A DNA stretch of 64,000 nt from WVYX01 sp039592335 (GCA_039592335.1 JBDHBX010000001.1:1-64000); one strand, 5' to 3'. Shown: positions 1 through 7,756, counted from the stretch's first letter. Numbers and translations: made by a program. The notes: generated by a model from the sequence alone, not told the origin.

Positions 1-2
1 CA

Positions 3-536
3 TCAGCCGATCCCGAGGTACCGCTCCCGCAGCACCCGTACATGATGCCGCTCGTGCCCCGCCACGATGTACGGCACCGAGCGCACCGAGAACTCCAGCT
101 CGTTGGCCACGCCGCGCCGCTGCGCGAGTTCCTGGTTCAGTGAGCGGTAGAAGGTGAGGCTCGCGGCCCGCACGCTGCTGAACTCGTCCAGCACCTCTGG
201 GAATGGACGCTCGTCGAAGTTGGCGCCCGCGACGAAGTCGTTCTCCTCGAACCCCGGCAGGGGGGTGGCGTCGTTCCGGCTGAAGCGGAGCGCCCGGTAC
301 GTGAACACGCGCTCGGTGTCGCTCAGATGCCCAATCACCTGCTTTACGCTCCACTTCTCGGGCGCGTAGCGATACAGCGCCTGTTCTTCGCTCAGCCCGG
401 ACAGCAAGGACACCGTCTCTGCGCCCTGCCGGTCGAGCAGCTCGAGGACGTCGCCGTCTGGCACCAGGCGGGTGTAGCGCCGGAAATATTCGGGGTATTC
501 GGACGGGTCGGGCTGGGCGATCGCCGGAACGGACAT
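3..536 (-). CDS. DinB-family four-helix protein
   Basis: The 177-residue product resembles the DinB/YfiT metal-dependent hydrolase-like superfamily, a helical-bundle fold often used in thiol transfer or stress responses. Visible hallmarks are an early W-S-V-K-Q-V-I-G-H-L segment around residues 60-70, with the histidine typical of the metal site, and a second histidine cluster near the C terminus (G-H-E-R-H-H). The reading frame is open upstream to 764, but residues before 536 look like low-complexity noncoding translation, so the ATG at 536 is chosen. It lies 181 bp downstream of the DsrE-like gene on the same strand and may be a separate unit. The substrate is unknown. Confidence 0.8.
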   Translation of the reverse strand: MSVPAIAQPDPSEYPEYFRRYTRLVPDGDVLELLDRQGAETVSLLSGLSEEQALYRYAPEKWSVKQVIGHLSDTERVFTYRALRFSRNDATPLPGFEENDFVAGANFDERPFPEVLDEFSSVRAASLTFYRSLNQELAQRRGVANELEFSVRSVPYIVAGHERHHVRVLRERYLGIG

Positions 537-717
537 GTGGGAACGCTCTGGTTGGCTGGGACCCCGAAAGGAAACGCGCGGGGATGTGGGGCGGTAGGGC
601 CGTCGGGCGCCCGCCGTGGAAGTGCGGGCTGCGGCAAGCGGCCCGACCACACGCGTCGCCAATCCTGCCAGCGGGCATGCAGCCGGGCCTGGGGGGATCC
701 CGCAGGGACCCAACGTC

Positions 718-1230
718 TTATGTGAAGACGATCTGGCCCCCCGCTGCCATCTCGTAGAACTCACCCACCGTGATGATGTCGGTGATATGCGGAACGAAGT
801 CGTCCTTGCTGAGATCGAACATGTCCACCGACGCCTTGCAGGCGTACATGCCCGCTCCCGTGTCGGCGATCATCTCGACAAACTCGGGAATCGGCGGAAT
901 GTCCAGCTGCTCCATCTTCTTCTTCATCATCTTGGTGACCATGGCGGCCATACCGGGGAATCCCCCGAGCCAGGTCGCCATGTGGAGACCGGGGTTCCCC
1001 ACGGTCGCCACCTTGATCCGGTCCTGCTTCTTCGTCGTGATGGCGTCCATCCCGAAGAAGGTGAAGAACACGTTCACCTCGATCCCTTCCATCCGGGCAC
1101 CGTTGGCCATGATGAGGCCGGGATACACACCCTCGAGCGAGCCCTTCGAGATGATGATCGAGACCTTCTTGATCGTCTCCGGTGCGGCCACGTCCGCCGT
1201 GGCCGACTCGGGCATGGTTGCATTCGTCAT
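718..1230 (-). CDS. DsrE2-like sulfur-relay protein
   Basis: This 170-residue protein belongs to the DsrE/DsrF/DrsH-like superfamily, small proteins that carry sulfur as a cysteine persulfide. A conserved-looking cysteine is at residue 131 in the G-A-G-M-Y-A-C-K context. An earlier hydrophobic strand with F-F-T-F-F-G (about residues 55-60) and the methionine- and lysine-rich M-M-K-K-K-M segment (101-106) are typical of the DsrE2 subgroup. It is the third gene of an apparent sqr-tusE-dsrE operon, 29 bp after the TusE-like gene. It probably accepts sulfane sulfur generated by sulfide oxidation and passes it on in the cytoplasm; the partner is inferred from context. Confidence 0.85.
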   Translation of the reverse strand: MTNATMPESATADVAAPETIKKVSIIISKGSLEGVYPGLIMANGARMEGIEVNVFFTFFGMDAITTKKQDRIKVATVGNPGLHMATWLGGFPGMAAMVTKMMKKKMEQLDIPPIPEFVEMIADTGAGMYACKASVDMFDLSKDDFVPHITDIITVGEFYEMAAGGQIVFT

Positions 1231-1259
1231 GGTCGCATTCCCTCTCGTTGACTCGCCGA

Positions 1260-1574
1260 TCAGATGCAGCCGCGGGGCTTCGGAATCCCGCCGATCTTGG
1301 CGGCGAGCTTCGCGGGGCCCTTGGGGAACAGCTTGTACAGTTCCTTGATCGGCACGCCGGACTCCTTGCCCAGCGAGCGGATCGACGGCGCGTTGCCCGT
1401 CTCCAGGTACTGGTTGCGCATGAACTCCACGACCTGCCAGTGCCGGTCGGTCATCTCGGCGACGCCGCTGTCACGCGCGATCTCCGCCCCGACGTCACGG
1501 TTCCACTGCTCCGGCTTCTGCATGAAGCCCTCGGCGTCTACTTCGATCGTCTGTCCCGCAATCGTTGCCGTCAT
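1260..1574 (-). CDS. tusE: TusE/DsrC-family sulfur carrier
   Basis: This 104-residue protein has the DsrC/TusE fold signature: an N-terminal G-Q-x-I-E-V-D-x-E-G-F segment, the H-W-x-V-V-E-F-M-R helix near residues 45-53, and a flexible C-terminal arm with the penultimate cysteine (C103, ending R-G-C-I). True DsrC of dissimilatory sulfite reductase has a second cysteine ten residues earlier; that position here is not Cys. It is therefore closer to TusE or a DsrC-like carrier than to canonical DsrC. It lies 19 bp downstream of sqr and directly upstream of the DsrE-like gene, which supports a role in receiving sulfur from sulfide oxidation. No dsrAB is visible in the window. Confidence 0.88.
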   Translation of the reverse strand: MTATIAGQTIEVDAEGFMQKPEQWNRDVGAEIARDSGVAEMTDRHWQVVEFMRNQYLETGNAPSIRSLGKESGVPIKELYKLFPKGPAKLAAKIGGIPKPRGCI

Positions 1575-1593
1575 GGTGTTTCCCCCCTATGGC

Positions 1594-2928
1594 TCACGCG
1601 ACTCTGGCGGAGTCGTCATCGGTTTCCATCGAGTTGGCCGACCCGCCCTGCACCGGGTGCCGCTCCGGCGGCGGAAGGTCGACCCGCTGCTTCCCGCGCA
1701 GTGACATGCGCGCCGGCACGCCGGGCATGTCCCGCCCGGGCAGCAGCATGTGCCAGTACACCCAGCGGAACCACATCTTGCCGATGTGGTTCATACGCGT
1801 CTCCTTCAGCAGGGAGAGCGGGCCCACGCCGGCAAACGGGAACCTCCCCGGCAGCGGCTGGATGTCGTAGTTGAAGTCGATCAGCACGGCCTTGTTGAAG
1901 CCGGTTTCGATGAAGCAGTTGGCGTGGCCGTCGAACCCCTCCTCGAGCGCCTCACCCGCCAGATAGCGCCGGATATTCTGCTCCAGCACTTCGGCCTCGA
2001 AGTGCGCGACCGAGCCCGCCTTGGAAGTCGGGAGATTGGTCGCGTCCCCCAGCGCGAAGATGTTGTCCTTCACCTTGGCCTGCAGCGTGGCCTGGTCGGT
2101 GAAGATGAAGTTCATGTCGTCGCCGAGGCCCGGAGAGCGGCTGACGAAGTCCGCGCCCATGTGGAGCGGGATACTGACGAGCAGATCGAAGTCCTCGACC
2201 CGCTCGTCCCACGACATCAGCTTGCCGTGCTCGCCGTCGACCTCGCCGGCATTGAAATCGGTGACCAGCTCGATGCCCTTCTGCTCCAACAGGTCGCCCA
2301 GTGCCTTGGCCGCAAGCGGCCGTGTGAACGCCCCGTCCAGCGGCGTGGCCAGCACGATCTCGACCTTGTCCCGTATCCCCCTCTGCTGGAAGTACCAGTC
2401 GGCCAGGAACACGAACTCCAGCGGCGCGATGGGACACTTGATCGGCATCTCGACGATGTTCACGACCAGGCGGCCGCCGTCCCATCGCTGCAGCGCCTCG
2501 TGCAGCTTGGTGGCGCCTTCCAGGGTGTAGAAGTCGTGCATCGTGTCCCGCCACCCCGGGCCCGTGAGCCCCTCCGTCTCCTGGGGGGCGATGTCGGTGC
2601 CGGTGGCCACGATGAGTACGTCGTACGCCAGCGTCGTCCCGTCATCGAGATAGACGGTGTCGTGCTCCGGCTCGACCCGTTCGATGCCCGCCTGGAGATA
2701 CCTGACGTCATCGCTCACCTGCGGGCGGCGTGGCTTGACCGTGTCTTCCGGCGTGTAGATCCCGAAGGGGATGAACAGCAGACCTGGCTGGTACACGTGC
2801 TGATTGTCCTGATCGACAATCGTGATCTGCAGCTCGCCGGACTTGATATCGGACCGGTAGAGTCTGCGCAGCCGGTTGGCCATGATGGTGCCGGCTGTAC
2901 CTGCGCCCAGGATCACGATCCGCTTCAT
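1594..2928 (-). CDS. sqr: Sulfide:quinone oxidoreductase-like flavoprotein
   Basis: The 444-residue FAD-dependent disulfide-oxidoreductase-fold protein begins with a Rossmann G-x-G-x-x-G at residues 8-13. An ATG motif lies around 108-110 and a second FAD-contact segment L-G-D-A-T-N around 293-298. Two cysteines sit where SQRs keep their redox pair (C165 in I-K-C-P-I-A-P, C338 in N-C-F-I-E). The additional cysteine found near residue 125 in many type I enzymes is absent. A C-terminal amphipathic, tryptophan-rich segment (about 400-425) suits membrane association. The ATG at 2928 is preceded by a G-rich Shine-Dalgarno (GGGGGGGAG) at good spacing. It heads the sqr-tusE-dsrE operon and should feed electrons from sulfide into the quinone pool used by the cytochrome clusters nearby. 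Confidence 0.88.
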   Translation of the reverse strand: MKRIVILGAGTAGTIMANRLRRLYRSDIKSGELQITIVDQDNQHVYQPGLLFIPFGIYTPEDTVKPRRPQVSDDVRYLQAGIERVEPEHDTVYLDDGTTLAYDVLIVATGTDIAPQETEGLTGPGWRDTMHDFYTLEGATKLHEALQRWDGGRLVVNIVEMPIKCPIAPLEFVFLADWYFQQRGIRDKVEIVLATPLDGAFTRPLAAKALGDLLEQKGIELVTDFNAGEVDGEHGKLMSWDERVEDFDLLVSIPLHMGADFVSRSPGLGDDMNFIFTDQATLQAKVKDNIFALGDATNLPTSKAGSVAHFEAEVLEQNIRRYLAGEALEEGFDGHANCFIETGFNKAVLIDFNYDIQPLPGRFPFAGVGPLSLLKETRMNHIGKMWFRWVYWHMLLPGRDMPGVPARMSLRGKQRVDLPPPERHPVQGGSANSMETDDDSARVA

Positions 2929-3018
2929 GAGCTCCCCCCCATGTCCTCGTTTATCCCTGCTCCGGGGCTGAGCACGTGGGCCGCTAGCCGCCGGGGTTCC
3001 TCCGAACCACGGGGTAAG

Positions 3019-3048
3019 AATATAACATAGATATATGGCTATTATCAA
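3019..3048 (-). promoter_or_regulatory. Predicted sigma70-type promoter of the sqr operon
   Basis: On the minus strand a -35-like TTGATA (3043-3048) is separated by 18 bp from a -10-like TATATT (3019-3024). This AT-rich patch stands out in the high-GC background and lies 91 bp before the sqr start codon. The spacer contains GCCATATATCTATGTT (3024-3039), nearly the same as a 15-mer over the -10 element of the arsR gene at 38 kb, so it may be an operator. Confidence 0.6.
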
Positions 3049-3064
3049 ATTACAATGAACGGAT

Positions 3065-3092
3065 CTTTAGGCAGGGCACTCACTCCCTAAGG
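3065..3092. promoter_or_regulatory. Inverted repeat CTTTAGG-N14-CCTAAGG upstream of sqr promoter
   Basis: CTTTAGG (3065-3071) and CCTAAGG (3086-3092) form a near-perfect dyad 17 bp upstream of the predicted sqr -35 box, an activator-like position. A closely related dyad with 15-bp spacing lies upstream of the 19-heme cytochrome gene (10846-10874), and a half site GTTTAGG lies at 3108-3114. Confidence 0.4.
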
Positions 3093-3126
3093 CACAGCCG
3101 GACAGCGGTTTAGGCCCCGCGACCGG

Positions 3127-3795
3127 CTACACAAAGGTCGCGAACTCCTCCAGCGCCTTGCGGGAGATGTCGGGGACGACTGCGTCTTCCGCGGGGTAGC
3201 CCACCACCAGGAGCAGGAAGGGGCGCTCGTTGGCGGGACGCCCCAGCACTTGGTTCAGAAAGCCCATGGGACTCGGGGTGTGGGTGAGGGTCGCCAGCCC
3301 CGCATGATGTAGGGCGGTGATCAGGAGCCCCGTGGCCAGGCCCACCGACTCGGTGACGTAATAGTTCTGCACTCGCTCCCCGTCGGCGGCCACGCCGTAG
3401 CGCTCCGCAAACACGGCAATGAGGTACGGCGCCGTCTCCAGGAAGGGCTTGTTCTCGTCGGTGCCGAGGGGGGCCAGCGCCTCGAGCCAGTCACCGGGTG
3501 CCCGGTGGCGGTAGAACTCACGCTCCTCGTGCTCCGCCGCCTCGCGGATGCGGCGCTTGATCTCGGGGTCCGCCACGACCACGAAGTGCCACGGCTGGCG
3601 GTTGGCGCCGCTCGGGGCGGTGCCCGCGGCGCGCAGGCAGTGCTCGATGACGCCCTGGGGCACCGGCCGGTCCGCGTAGTGCCGCACCGTGCGGCGGCGG
3701 CGCAGGTCTGCGTAAAACTCGCTGGCGCGCCGCTCCATCTCCGCCAACGGGTATTCCCGATAGGCAGGGAGAGGAATGAAGCGGGGCTCCGTCAT
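3127..3795 (-). CDS. Nitroreductase-family FMN oxidoreductase
   Basis: This 222-residue protein has the nitroreductase fold. The N-terminal R-R-R-T-V-R-H-Y segment (about 33-40) contributes the FMN phosphate arginines. A-P-S-G-A-N-R-Q-P-W-H-F (about 60-71) is the classic flavin-contact motif, and the C-terminal domain keeps L-x-V-G-Y-P. The N-terminal extension and motif set are closest to the iodotyrosine-dehalogenase/BluB-like branch rather than NfsA. Its ATG overlaps the stop of the upstream cyclophilin by 4 bp (ATGA), so the two are translationally coupled. The physiological substrate cannot be read from sequence. Confidence 0.85.
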   Translation of the reverse strand: MTEPRFIPLPAYREYPLAEMERRASEFYADLRRRRTVRHYADRPVPQGVIEHCLRAAGTAPSGANRQPWHFVVVADPEIKRRIREAAEHEEREFYRHRAPGDWLEALAPLGTDENKPFLETAPYLIAVFAERYGVAADGERVQNYYVTESVGLATGLLITALHHAGLATLTHTPSPMGFLNQVLGRPANERPFLLLVVGYPAEDAVVPDISRKALEEFATFV

Positions 3796-4274
3796 GCTCG
3801 CTTGGCCGAACGAACGACGATGGGCTCGAGCGGCACGTCCTGATGGCCGCCCTTCCCACCTGTGGGGACCTGCACGATGTCGTCCACCACGTCCATCCCC
3901 TCGACGACCTTGCCGAACACGGCGTAGCCGAAGTCACGCCCCCCGTGGTCCAGGAAGGCGTTGTCCGCCACGTTGAGGAAGAACTGGGAAGTGGCGCTGT
4001 GGATGTCCGAGGTCCGGGCCATGGAGAGCGTGCCGCGCTCGTTCTTCAGCCCGTTGTCCGCCTCGTTCTTGATCGGATCCCCAGTGGGCTTCTGCTGCAT
4101 GTCCTCCGTGAAGCCCCCGCCCTGGATCATGAACCCCGGGATCACCCGGTGGAAGATGGTGCCGTCGAAGTGGCCGGCATCCACGTACGCCAGGAAGTTC
4201 TCCGCCGAGATGGGGGCCTGCTCCGGAGAAAGCTCGATGGTGATGTTCCCCTTGGTCGTCTCGAATACGACCAT
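3792..4274 (-). CDS. ppiB: Cyclophilin-type peptidyl-prolyl cis-trans isomerase
   Basis: This 160-residue single-domain cyclophilin has no signal peptide, so it is probably cytoplasmic. It shows the family core F-H-R-V-I-P-G-F-M-I-Q-G-G (about 41-53, catalytic Arg) and S-x-x-S-Q-F-F-L-N (about 93-101), followed by F-G-x-V-x-x-G-M-D-V-V. The ATG at 4274 is chosen because it has a strong AGGAGG ribosome-binding site at proper spacing and all family features start here; the frame is open further upstream without homology. It is coupled by a 4-bp overlap to the nitroreductase gene. Confidence 0.93.
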   Translation of the reverse strand: MVVFETTKGNITIELSPEQAPISAENFLAYVDAGHFDGTIFHRVIPGFMIQGGGFTEDMQQKPTGDPIKNEADNGLKNERGTLSMARTSDIHSATSQFFLNVADNAFLDHGGRDFGYAVFGKVVEGMDVVDDIVQVPTGGKGGHQDVPLEPIVVRSAKRA

Positions 4275-4302
4275 CTGGTACCTCCTCGTGCAGGGTGGAG
4301 TG

Positions 4303-4620
4303 TCAGGTCTTCCGCCGCGCGAACCTCGACAGGGCAACCCGTTGCCGATCGTCGAAGCATATGCCCTCGGCTTCGAGAAGTGAACGCTGCAGGCCTTCCC
4401 AGCCCGGCTCAGCGCGACGACTGATCTCGCCTCGGGCATTGATCACCCGGTGCCACGGTACGTCGGAACCGTCGGGCAGGGCGTGCAGGGCGTAGCCCAC
4501 CTGGCGGGCGTGGCCTGCCAGGCCGGCCAGCCGCGCCACCTGGCCGTACGTCGCCACCCGACCCCGCGGGATCCGGCGTACGATGCGGTAAATGCGCTGG
4601 TAGGTGTCCGCACGACCCAT
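4303..4620 (-). CDS. Alkyltransferase-like (ATL) DNA-lesion recognition protein
   Basis: The 105-residue protein is the DNA-binding domain of the O6-alkylguanine-DNA alkyltransferase family, with the helix-turn-helix region (G-R-V-A-T-Y-G-Q-V-A) and the arginine-finger region. The catalytic P-C-H-R-V motif reads P-W-H-R-V: Trp56 replaces the acceptor cysteine. Such ATL proteins bind O6-alkylguanine without repairing it and recruit nucleotide excision repair. The ATG at 4620 begins the conserved M-G-R-A-D region; upstream in-frame codons look noncoding. Two genuine Cys-containing relatives occur elsewhere in the window (33884 and 48349). Confidence 0.88.
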   Translation of the reverse strand: MGRADTYQRIYRIVRRIPRGRVATYGQVARLAGLAGHARQVGYALHALPDGSDVPWHRVINARGEISRRAEPGWEGLQRSLLEAEGICFDDRQRVALSRFARRKT

Positions 4621-4660
4621 TCCGAGACCTCGGCGCGGGACCGTCCCCCAGAAATGCACG

Positions 4661-4691
4661 CGGTCCCCGGGTCGTGGCGACCCGGGGACCG
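4661..4691 (-). terminator. Strong hairpin after tetraheme cytochrome gene
   Basis: A perfect 13-bp GC-rich inverted repeat (4661-4673 with 4679-4691, loop GTGGC) lies 27 bp beyond the stop of the tetraheme gene. In the minus direction it is followed only by a short T-containing stretch (GCATTTC), so it is a plausible but not classical rho-independent terminator. Confidence 0.55.
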
Positions 4692-4717
4692 TCACCATTC
4701 GACTCCCGTCCCGTGCG

Positions 4718-5113
4718 TCAGCCGGTGTGGCACAGAGTGCAGTACTTCACATCCCTGCCCTCGTGGCTGGCCGGGGCGTCGGGAACGGCCTCCATGGCAC
4801 CGGGCGTGTGGCACATCATGCACTGCTCACGCCCCTGCACGCCGTGGGAGACGGCCTTCGGGCTGGTTGTCAGCATCGGCGAGTCCGTGGCGTGGCACCA
4901 CAGGCAGATCTCGCTGACCCGGCCCTCGTGGCTGGCCGGCGTGTCCGGCACGGCTTCCATGGCACCGGGGGTGTGGCACATCAGGCAGTTGTCCCGTCCC
5001 TGAATGTCGTGGCTCACCGGCTTGGGCATTGCCTCCTGCCCGTAGACCGGTGTCGCAAGCACGCCCGCCACGAGCAGCACGCCCATGGCACTCACGAATC
5101 GAGCATAGCTCAT
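4718..5113 (-). CDS. Periplasmic tetraheme cytochrome c
   Basis: The 131-residue protein has a Sec signal peptide (residues 1 to about 25, ending V-Y-G-Q) and four CXXCH motifs (C43, C70, C98, C125 regions). It is an internal duplication: the block H-T-P-G-A-M-E-A-V-P-D-x-P-A-S-H-E-G-R is repeated almost identically, each copy flanked by two heme motifs. A G-rich Shine-Dalgarno (GGGGAGGGGAG) precedes the ATG at 5113; the frame upstream is open but has no signal-peptide character. It lies 131 bp downstream of the 12-heme gene on the same strand and could shuttle electrons between inner-membrane oxidases and the outer-membrane conduit. Confidence 0.9.
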   Translation of the reverse strand: MSYARFVSAMGVLLVAGVLATPVYGQEAMPKPVSHDIQGRDNCLMCHTPGAMEAVPDTPASHEGRVSEICLWCHATDSPMLTTSPKAVSHGVQGREQCMMCHTPGAMEAVPDAPASHEGRDVKYCTLCHTG

Positions 5114-5244
5114 GAACTCCCCTCCCCTGTTGGTGTCAGTCAATCCGCAGCACTCACGCTGAGGGCGGCCCCCCGCCGCCCTCAACCGGATGAACACATC
5201 CCTATTCTGTTATACCCCGTCGAGCGGGGGCGGTCCACCCCTGC

Positions 5245-6195
5245 CTATGGCGAGCCACCCGGCACGGCCGTGCCGTGACACACCGTGCATGGCTGTGGGT
5301 TCCGGCTCCGCAGGCTCTCTGCCTTGAAGTTGGGCCCGTGGGGATTGACGCCACGGTGGCAACTCACGCAGGAGCTCTCGGTGTGGCACGCCACGCAACT
5401 CTCCAGACTCTGCCGCGCAGCCTGCCCGTGGCCCACGTTGAAGCCCTGCTGGCCGTCGTGGTACCCCGTGCTCTGGATGTTGTCGCTCGTGAGCCCGGCC
5501 GTCTGGTGGCAGTCCTGGCAGAACTGCCCCGGGTTATGGCACGAGCTGCACTCGGCGAACTGGGACCACGCCTCCGCCGGGTGCGCCGACAGGTAGTCGG
5601 CCTGGTGGTATCCCGGCGCGGGATCGGCGGCCCCGGGCCGGTGGCAGGCCAGGCAGTCAGCACGAACGTGACAGTTGGCGCACGTCTCCGGAGCGGAAGA
5701 GGCCGGTCCGGCGTGTTCCTCGACCCAGGCGCCAATGTGGGATGCCGGCTGCGGCGCCTGCGCGTGGCACACGCTGCACGGCGACTCGGGCGCCGACTGG
5801 TGCGGCGCGTCAACGCCGTGGCAGCTGAGGCAGTTGTCGACCACCGCGCGCTCGACCGCCATCGCGGGCGCGCCGGCGGCCTGGTGACACGACGCGCATG
5901 GTGTCGGCGGGTGCGTGGCGTGGCTGAAGTTGTCGGCCGCGTAGGCACCGCCGGCCGGCGGCTGGTAGTCCACCGCGGGCTGAACCTGCCCGTTGTGGCA
6001 CCCGGCGCAGAAGGAAGCATCCGGGTACAGGGCGCCCTGGCCGGTCACGCTGGCGTGGCACATGGCGCAGTCGGTGAACAGTGCGGCGTGCCGCTCGTGC
6101 GGAAACTGTTCCTGAGACCCGAGCTCCGGGGCCGGGCCCGTTCCCGCAGCGGCGAGGAAGACCAGCCCCGCGGCCAGCATCATCATCGTCTTCAT
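5245..6195 (-). CDS. Dodecaheme (12-motif) cytochrome c of putative porin-cytochrome conduit
   Basis: The 316-residue protein has a signal peptide ending near residue 20 and 12 CXXCH motifs, about one heme per 26 residues, in the range of extended nanowire-like cytochromes. Its ATG overlaps the stop of the upstream beta-barrel gene by 4 bp (ATGA), which implies coordinated synthesis. A barrel plus a periplasmic multiheme cytochrome is the arrangement of MtrAB, PioAB and Geobacter Pcc conduits that move electrons across the outer membrane. No clear homology to MtrA can be asserted by eye, so the conduit role rests on gene pairing and heme density. Confidence 0.85.
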   Translation of the reverse strand: MKTMMMLAAGLVFLAAAGTGPAPELGSQEQFPHERHAALFTDCAMCHASVTGQGALYPDASFCAGCHNGQVQPAVDYQPPAGGAYAADNFSHATHPPTPCASCHQAAGAPAMAVERAVVDNCLSCHGVDAPHQSAPESPCSVCHAQAPQPASHIGAWVEEHAGPASSAPETCANCHVRADCLACHRPGAADPAPGYHQADYLSAHPAEAWSQFAECSSCHNPGQFCQDCHQTAGLTSDNIQSTGYHDGQQGFNVGHGQAARQSLESCVACHTESSCVSCHRGVNPHGPNFKAESLRSRNPQPCTVCHGTAVPGGSP

Positions 6196-7718
6196 TTCGC
6201 GCTCCGGGCTTCAGGAATCAGGAGGATCGACGGGTGCAGCGTCGGCGCATCCGGGGTGGAGCCAAAGTAGAGCGTGACCCCCAGGTTGAAGCGCCACTGA
6301 TCCCACTCGAAAGCCGCGGCATCGGGCCGCCGGCGGTCCTCCGTGTAGTAGCGGGCCTCCCCCATCACGCGCAGGTCGGGGAACGGCAGGTAGTCGATCC
6401 GCAACGCACCGTTCCACCCCTTCACGTCGTTGTAGCGGTACTCCAGCGGCCGCGTGAGGTAGCCGCCGTGCCCCGTGACCGTCAGGTTGTCGATTGGCGA
6501 CTCCCAGGTCGCGCGCAGGTCGACGCCCAACTGCGTCGCCCCCGCGCCGTTCTCGACCCAGTAGTTGCCATCGAAGCGCCACCGGTCGATGCCCGAGTAC
6601 GTCGCGCCGAACTGGCCGCGCCACCCGTCGTCCGCGACGGTCCCGAACCGGTCGGTGGCCTCGGCGTCCTCGTACTTGAAGATCTCACCGAGCGCGCGCA
6701 GCTCGAGCCCCCGGAGCGGCCACCAGTAGATATTGCCAAAGCCCGCGTTGTATGCGACCGGGCTGAAGGAGTTCCAAATCTGCCAGAGGGGAAAGCTGGG
6801 GCGATAGCGGCGCCATCCCACATTGCCCCTTATGTTCCGCTTCGGCGTCGTGTAACCCACGGCCACGTCGGCCGTCCCAACAACGTTCTGCCCGATGTCC
6901 CACAGCACACCGCCGGTGACCGAGAAGCCACCCTTGGGGTACCAGGCGAGGTCGAGCGTGGTTTGCTCGGCGAACAGGTAGTTCGCGGAAGAAGCGGCGT
7001 CGATCTCGCGGTGGTAGAGCCAGCGCCCCTCGAACCCCTTGAGGCGCCAACCGAGGCCGCCCCCCAAGACGTACTGCCGCTCGGACGGCTGGTACTGGTC
7101 GAGCGGATTCACATACTGGCTGGTCACCAGGAGCGGTGCGCCGCGCGCCAATCCCCACCCACCGTAGCCGAACACCTCGAGCTTGCGGTCGAACAGGAAG
7201 ACCTCGGCCTTGGCGCCGTCGACGCCGATGTAACCCAGCCGATTGGTTTCGTGGAACCGGCCCAGCAGCACCGTGAGCAACTTGTTCTTGTACTCGCCGT
7301 AGGCCTCGAGCAGCTGCATGGTGGGATTCACGGCTGGCCAGACCGTGGGATCGGCGAGGTCCGTGCCGGCCCGCGCCTTGACGCGGAAGCTCAGGCCCCG
7401 GACGCCGAACCCGAACAGCGCCGCATCGAGCGTGCTCACCAGCGGCGCAGCCTGCCGGGCCGGACCCTCGATGTAGTAATAGCAGGTCGACGTCGTACCC
7501 TGGCCGCACGTCACGGCAAAGCCGTTCCACTCGTAGCCCCCGGTGGTGGCGTTCGTCGTCACATCGGCGAATGGGACGCTGTCGAGACTCCAGCCCTTGT
7601 AGGCGACGGATTGGAACCAGGTGTCGAGTCGGACCTGATAACCCTGGGCGAGAGCTGGTGCCGTCCAGAACACCAGTGCTCCGGCAGCAACCAACACGCG
7701 GACGAAGGACCCCTTCAT
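6192..7718 (-). CDS. Outer-membrane beta-barrel, putative porin of cytochrome conduit
   Basis: The 508-residue protein has a signal peptide cleaved near A-L-A-Q (about residue 25). Its remainder alternates hydrophobic and polar residues with many aromatic girdle positions, typical of a large (about 20 or more strands) outer-membrane barrel. It ends with periodic strands such as W-R-F-N-L-G-V-T-L-Y-F, although the extreme C terminus is not a terminal Phe. A good Shine-Dalgarno (GGAGGGG) precedes the ATG at 7718. It is translationally coupled to the 12-heme cytochrome, suggesting that the barrel sheathes that cytochrome, as MtrB or PioB does. Sequence-level membership of the MtrB family is not demonstrated. 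Confidence 0.78.
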   Translation of the reverse strand: MKGSFVRVLVAAGALVFWTAPALAQGYQVRLDTWFQSVAYKGWSLDSVPFADVTTNATTGGYEWNGFAVTCGQGTTSTCYYYIEGPARQAAPLVSTLDAALFGFGVRGLSFRVKARAGTDLADPTVWPAVNPTMQLLEAYGEYKNKLLTVLLGRFHETNRLGYIGVDGAKAEVFLFDRKLEVFGYGGWGLARGAPLLVTSQYVNPLDQYQPSERQYVLGGGLGWRLKGFEGRWLYHREIDAASSANYLFAEQTTLDLAWYPKGGFSVTGGVLWDIGQNVVGTADVAVGYTTPKRNIRGNVGWRRYRPSFPLWQIWNSFSPVAYNAGFGNIYWWPLRGLELRALGEIFKYEDAEATDRFGTVADDGWRGQFGATYSGIDRWRFDGNYWVENGAGATQLGVDLRATWESPIDNLTVTGHGGYLTRPLEYRYNDVKGWNGALRIDYLPFPDLRVMGEARYYTEDRRRPDAAAFEWDQWRFNLGVTLYFGSTPDAPTLHPSILLIPEARSAK

Positions 7719-7756
7719 ATACTTACCCCTCCCCCCAAACGGACCGTGTGGGACTT

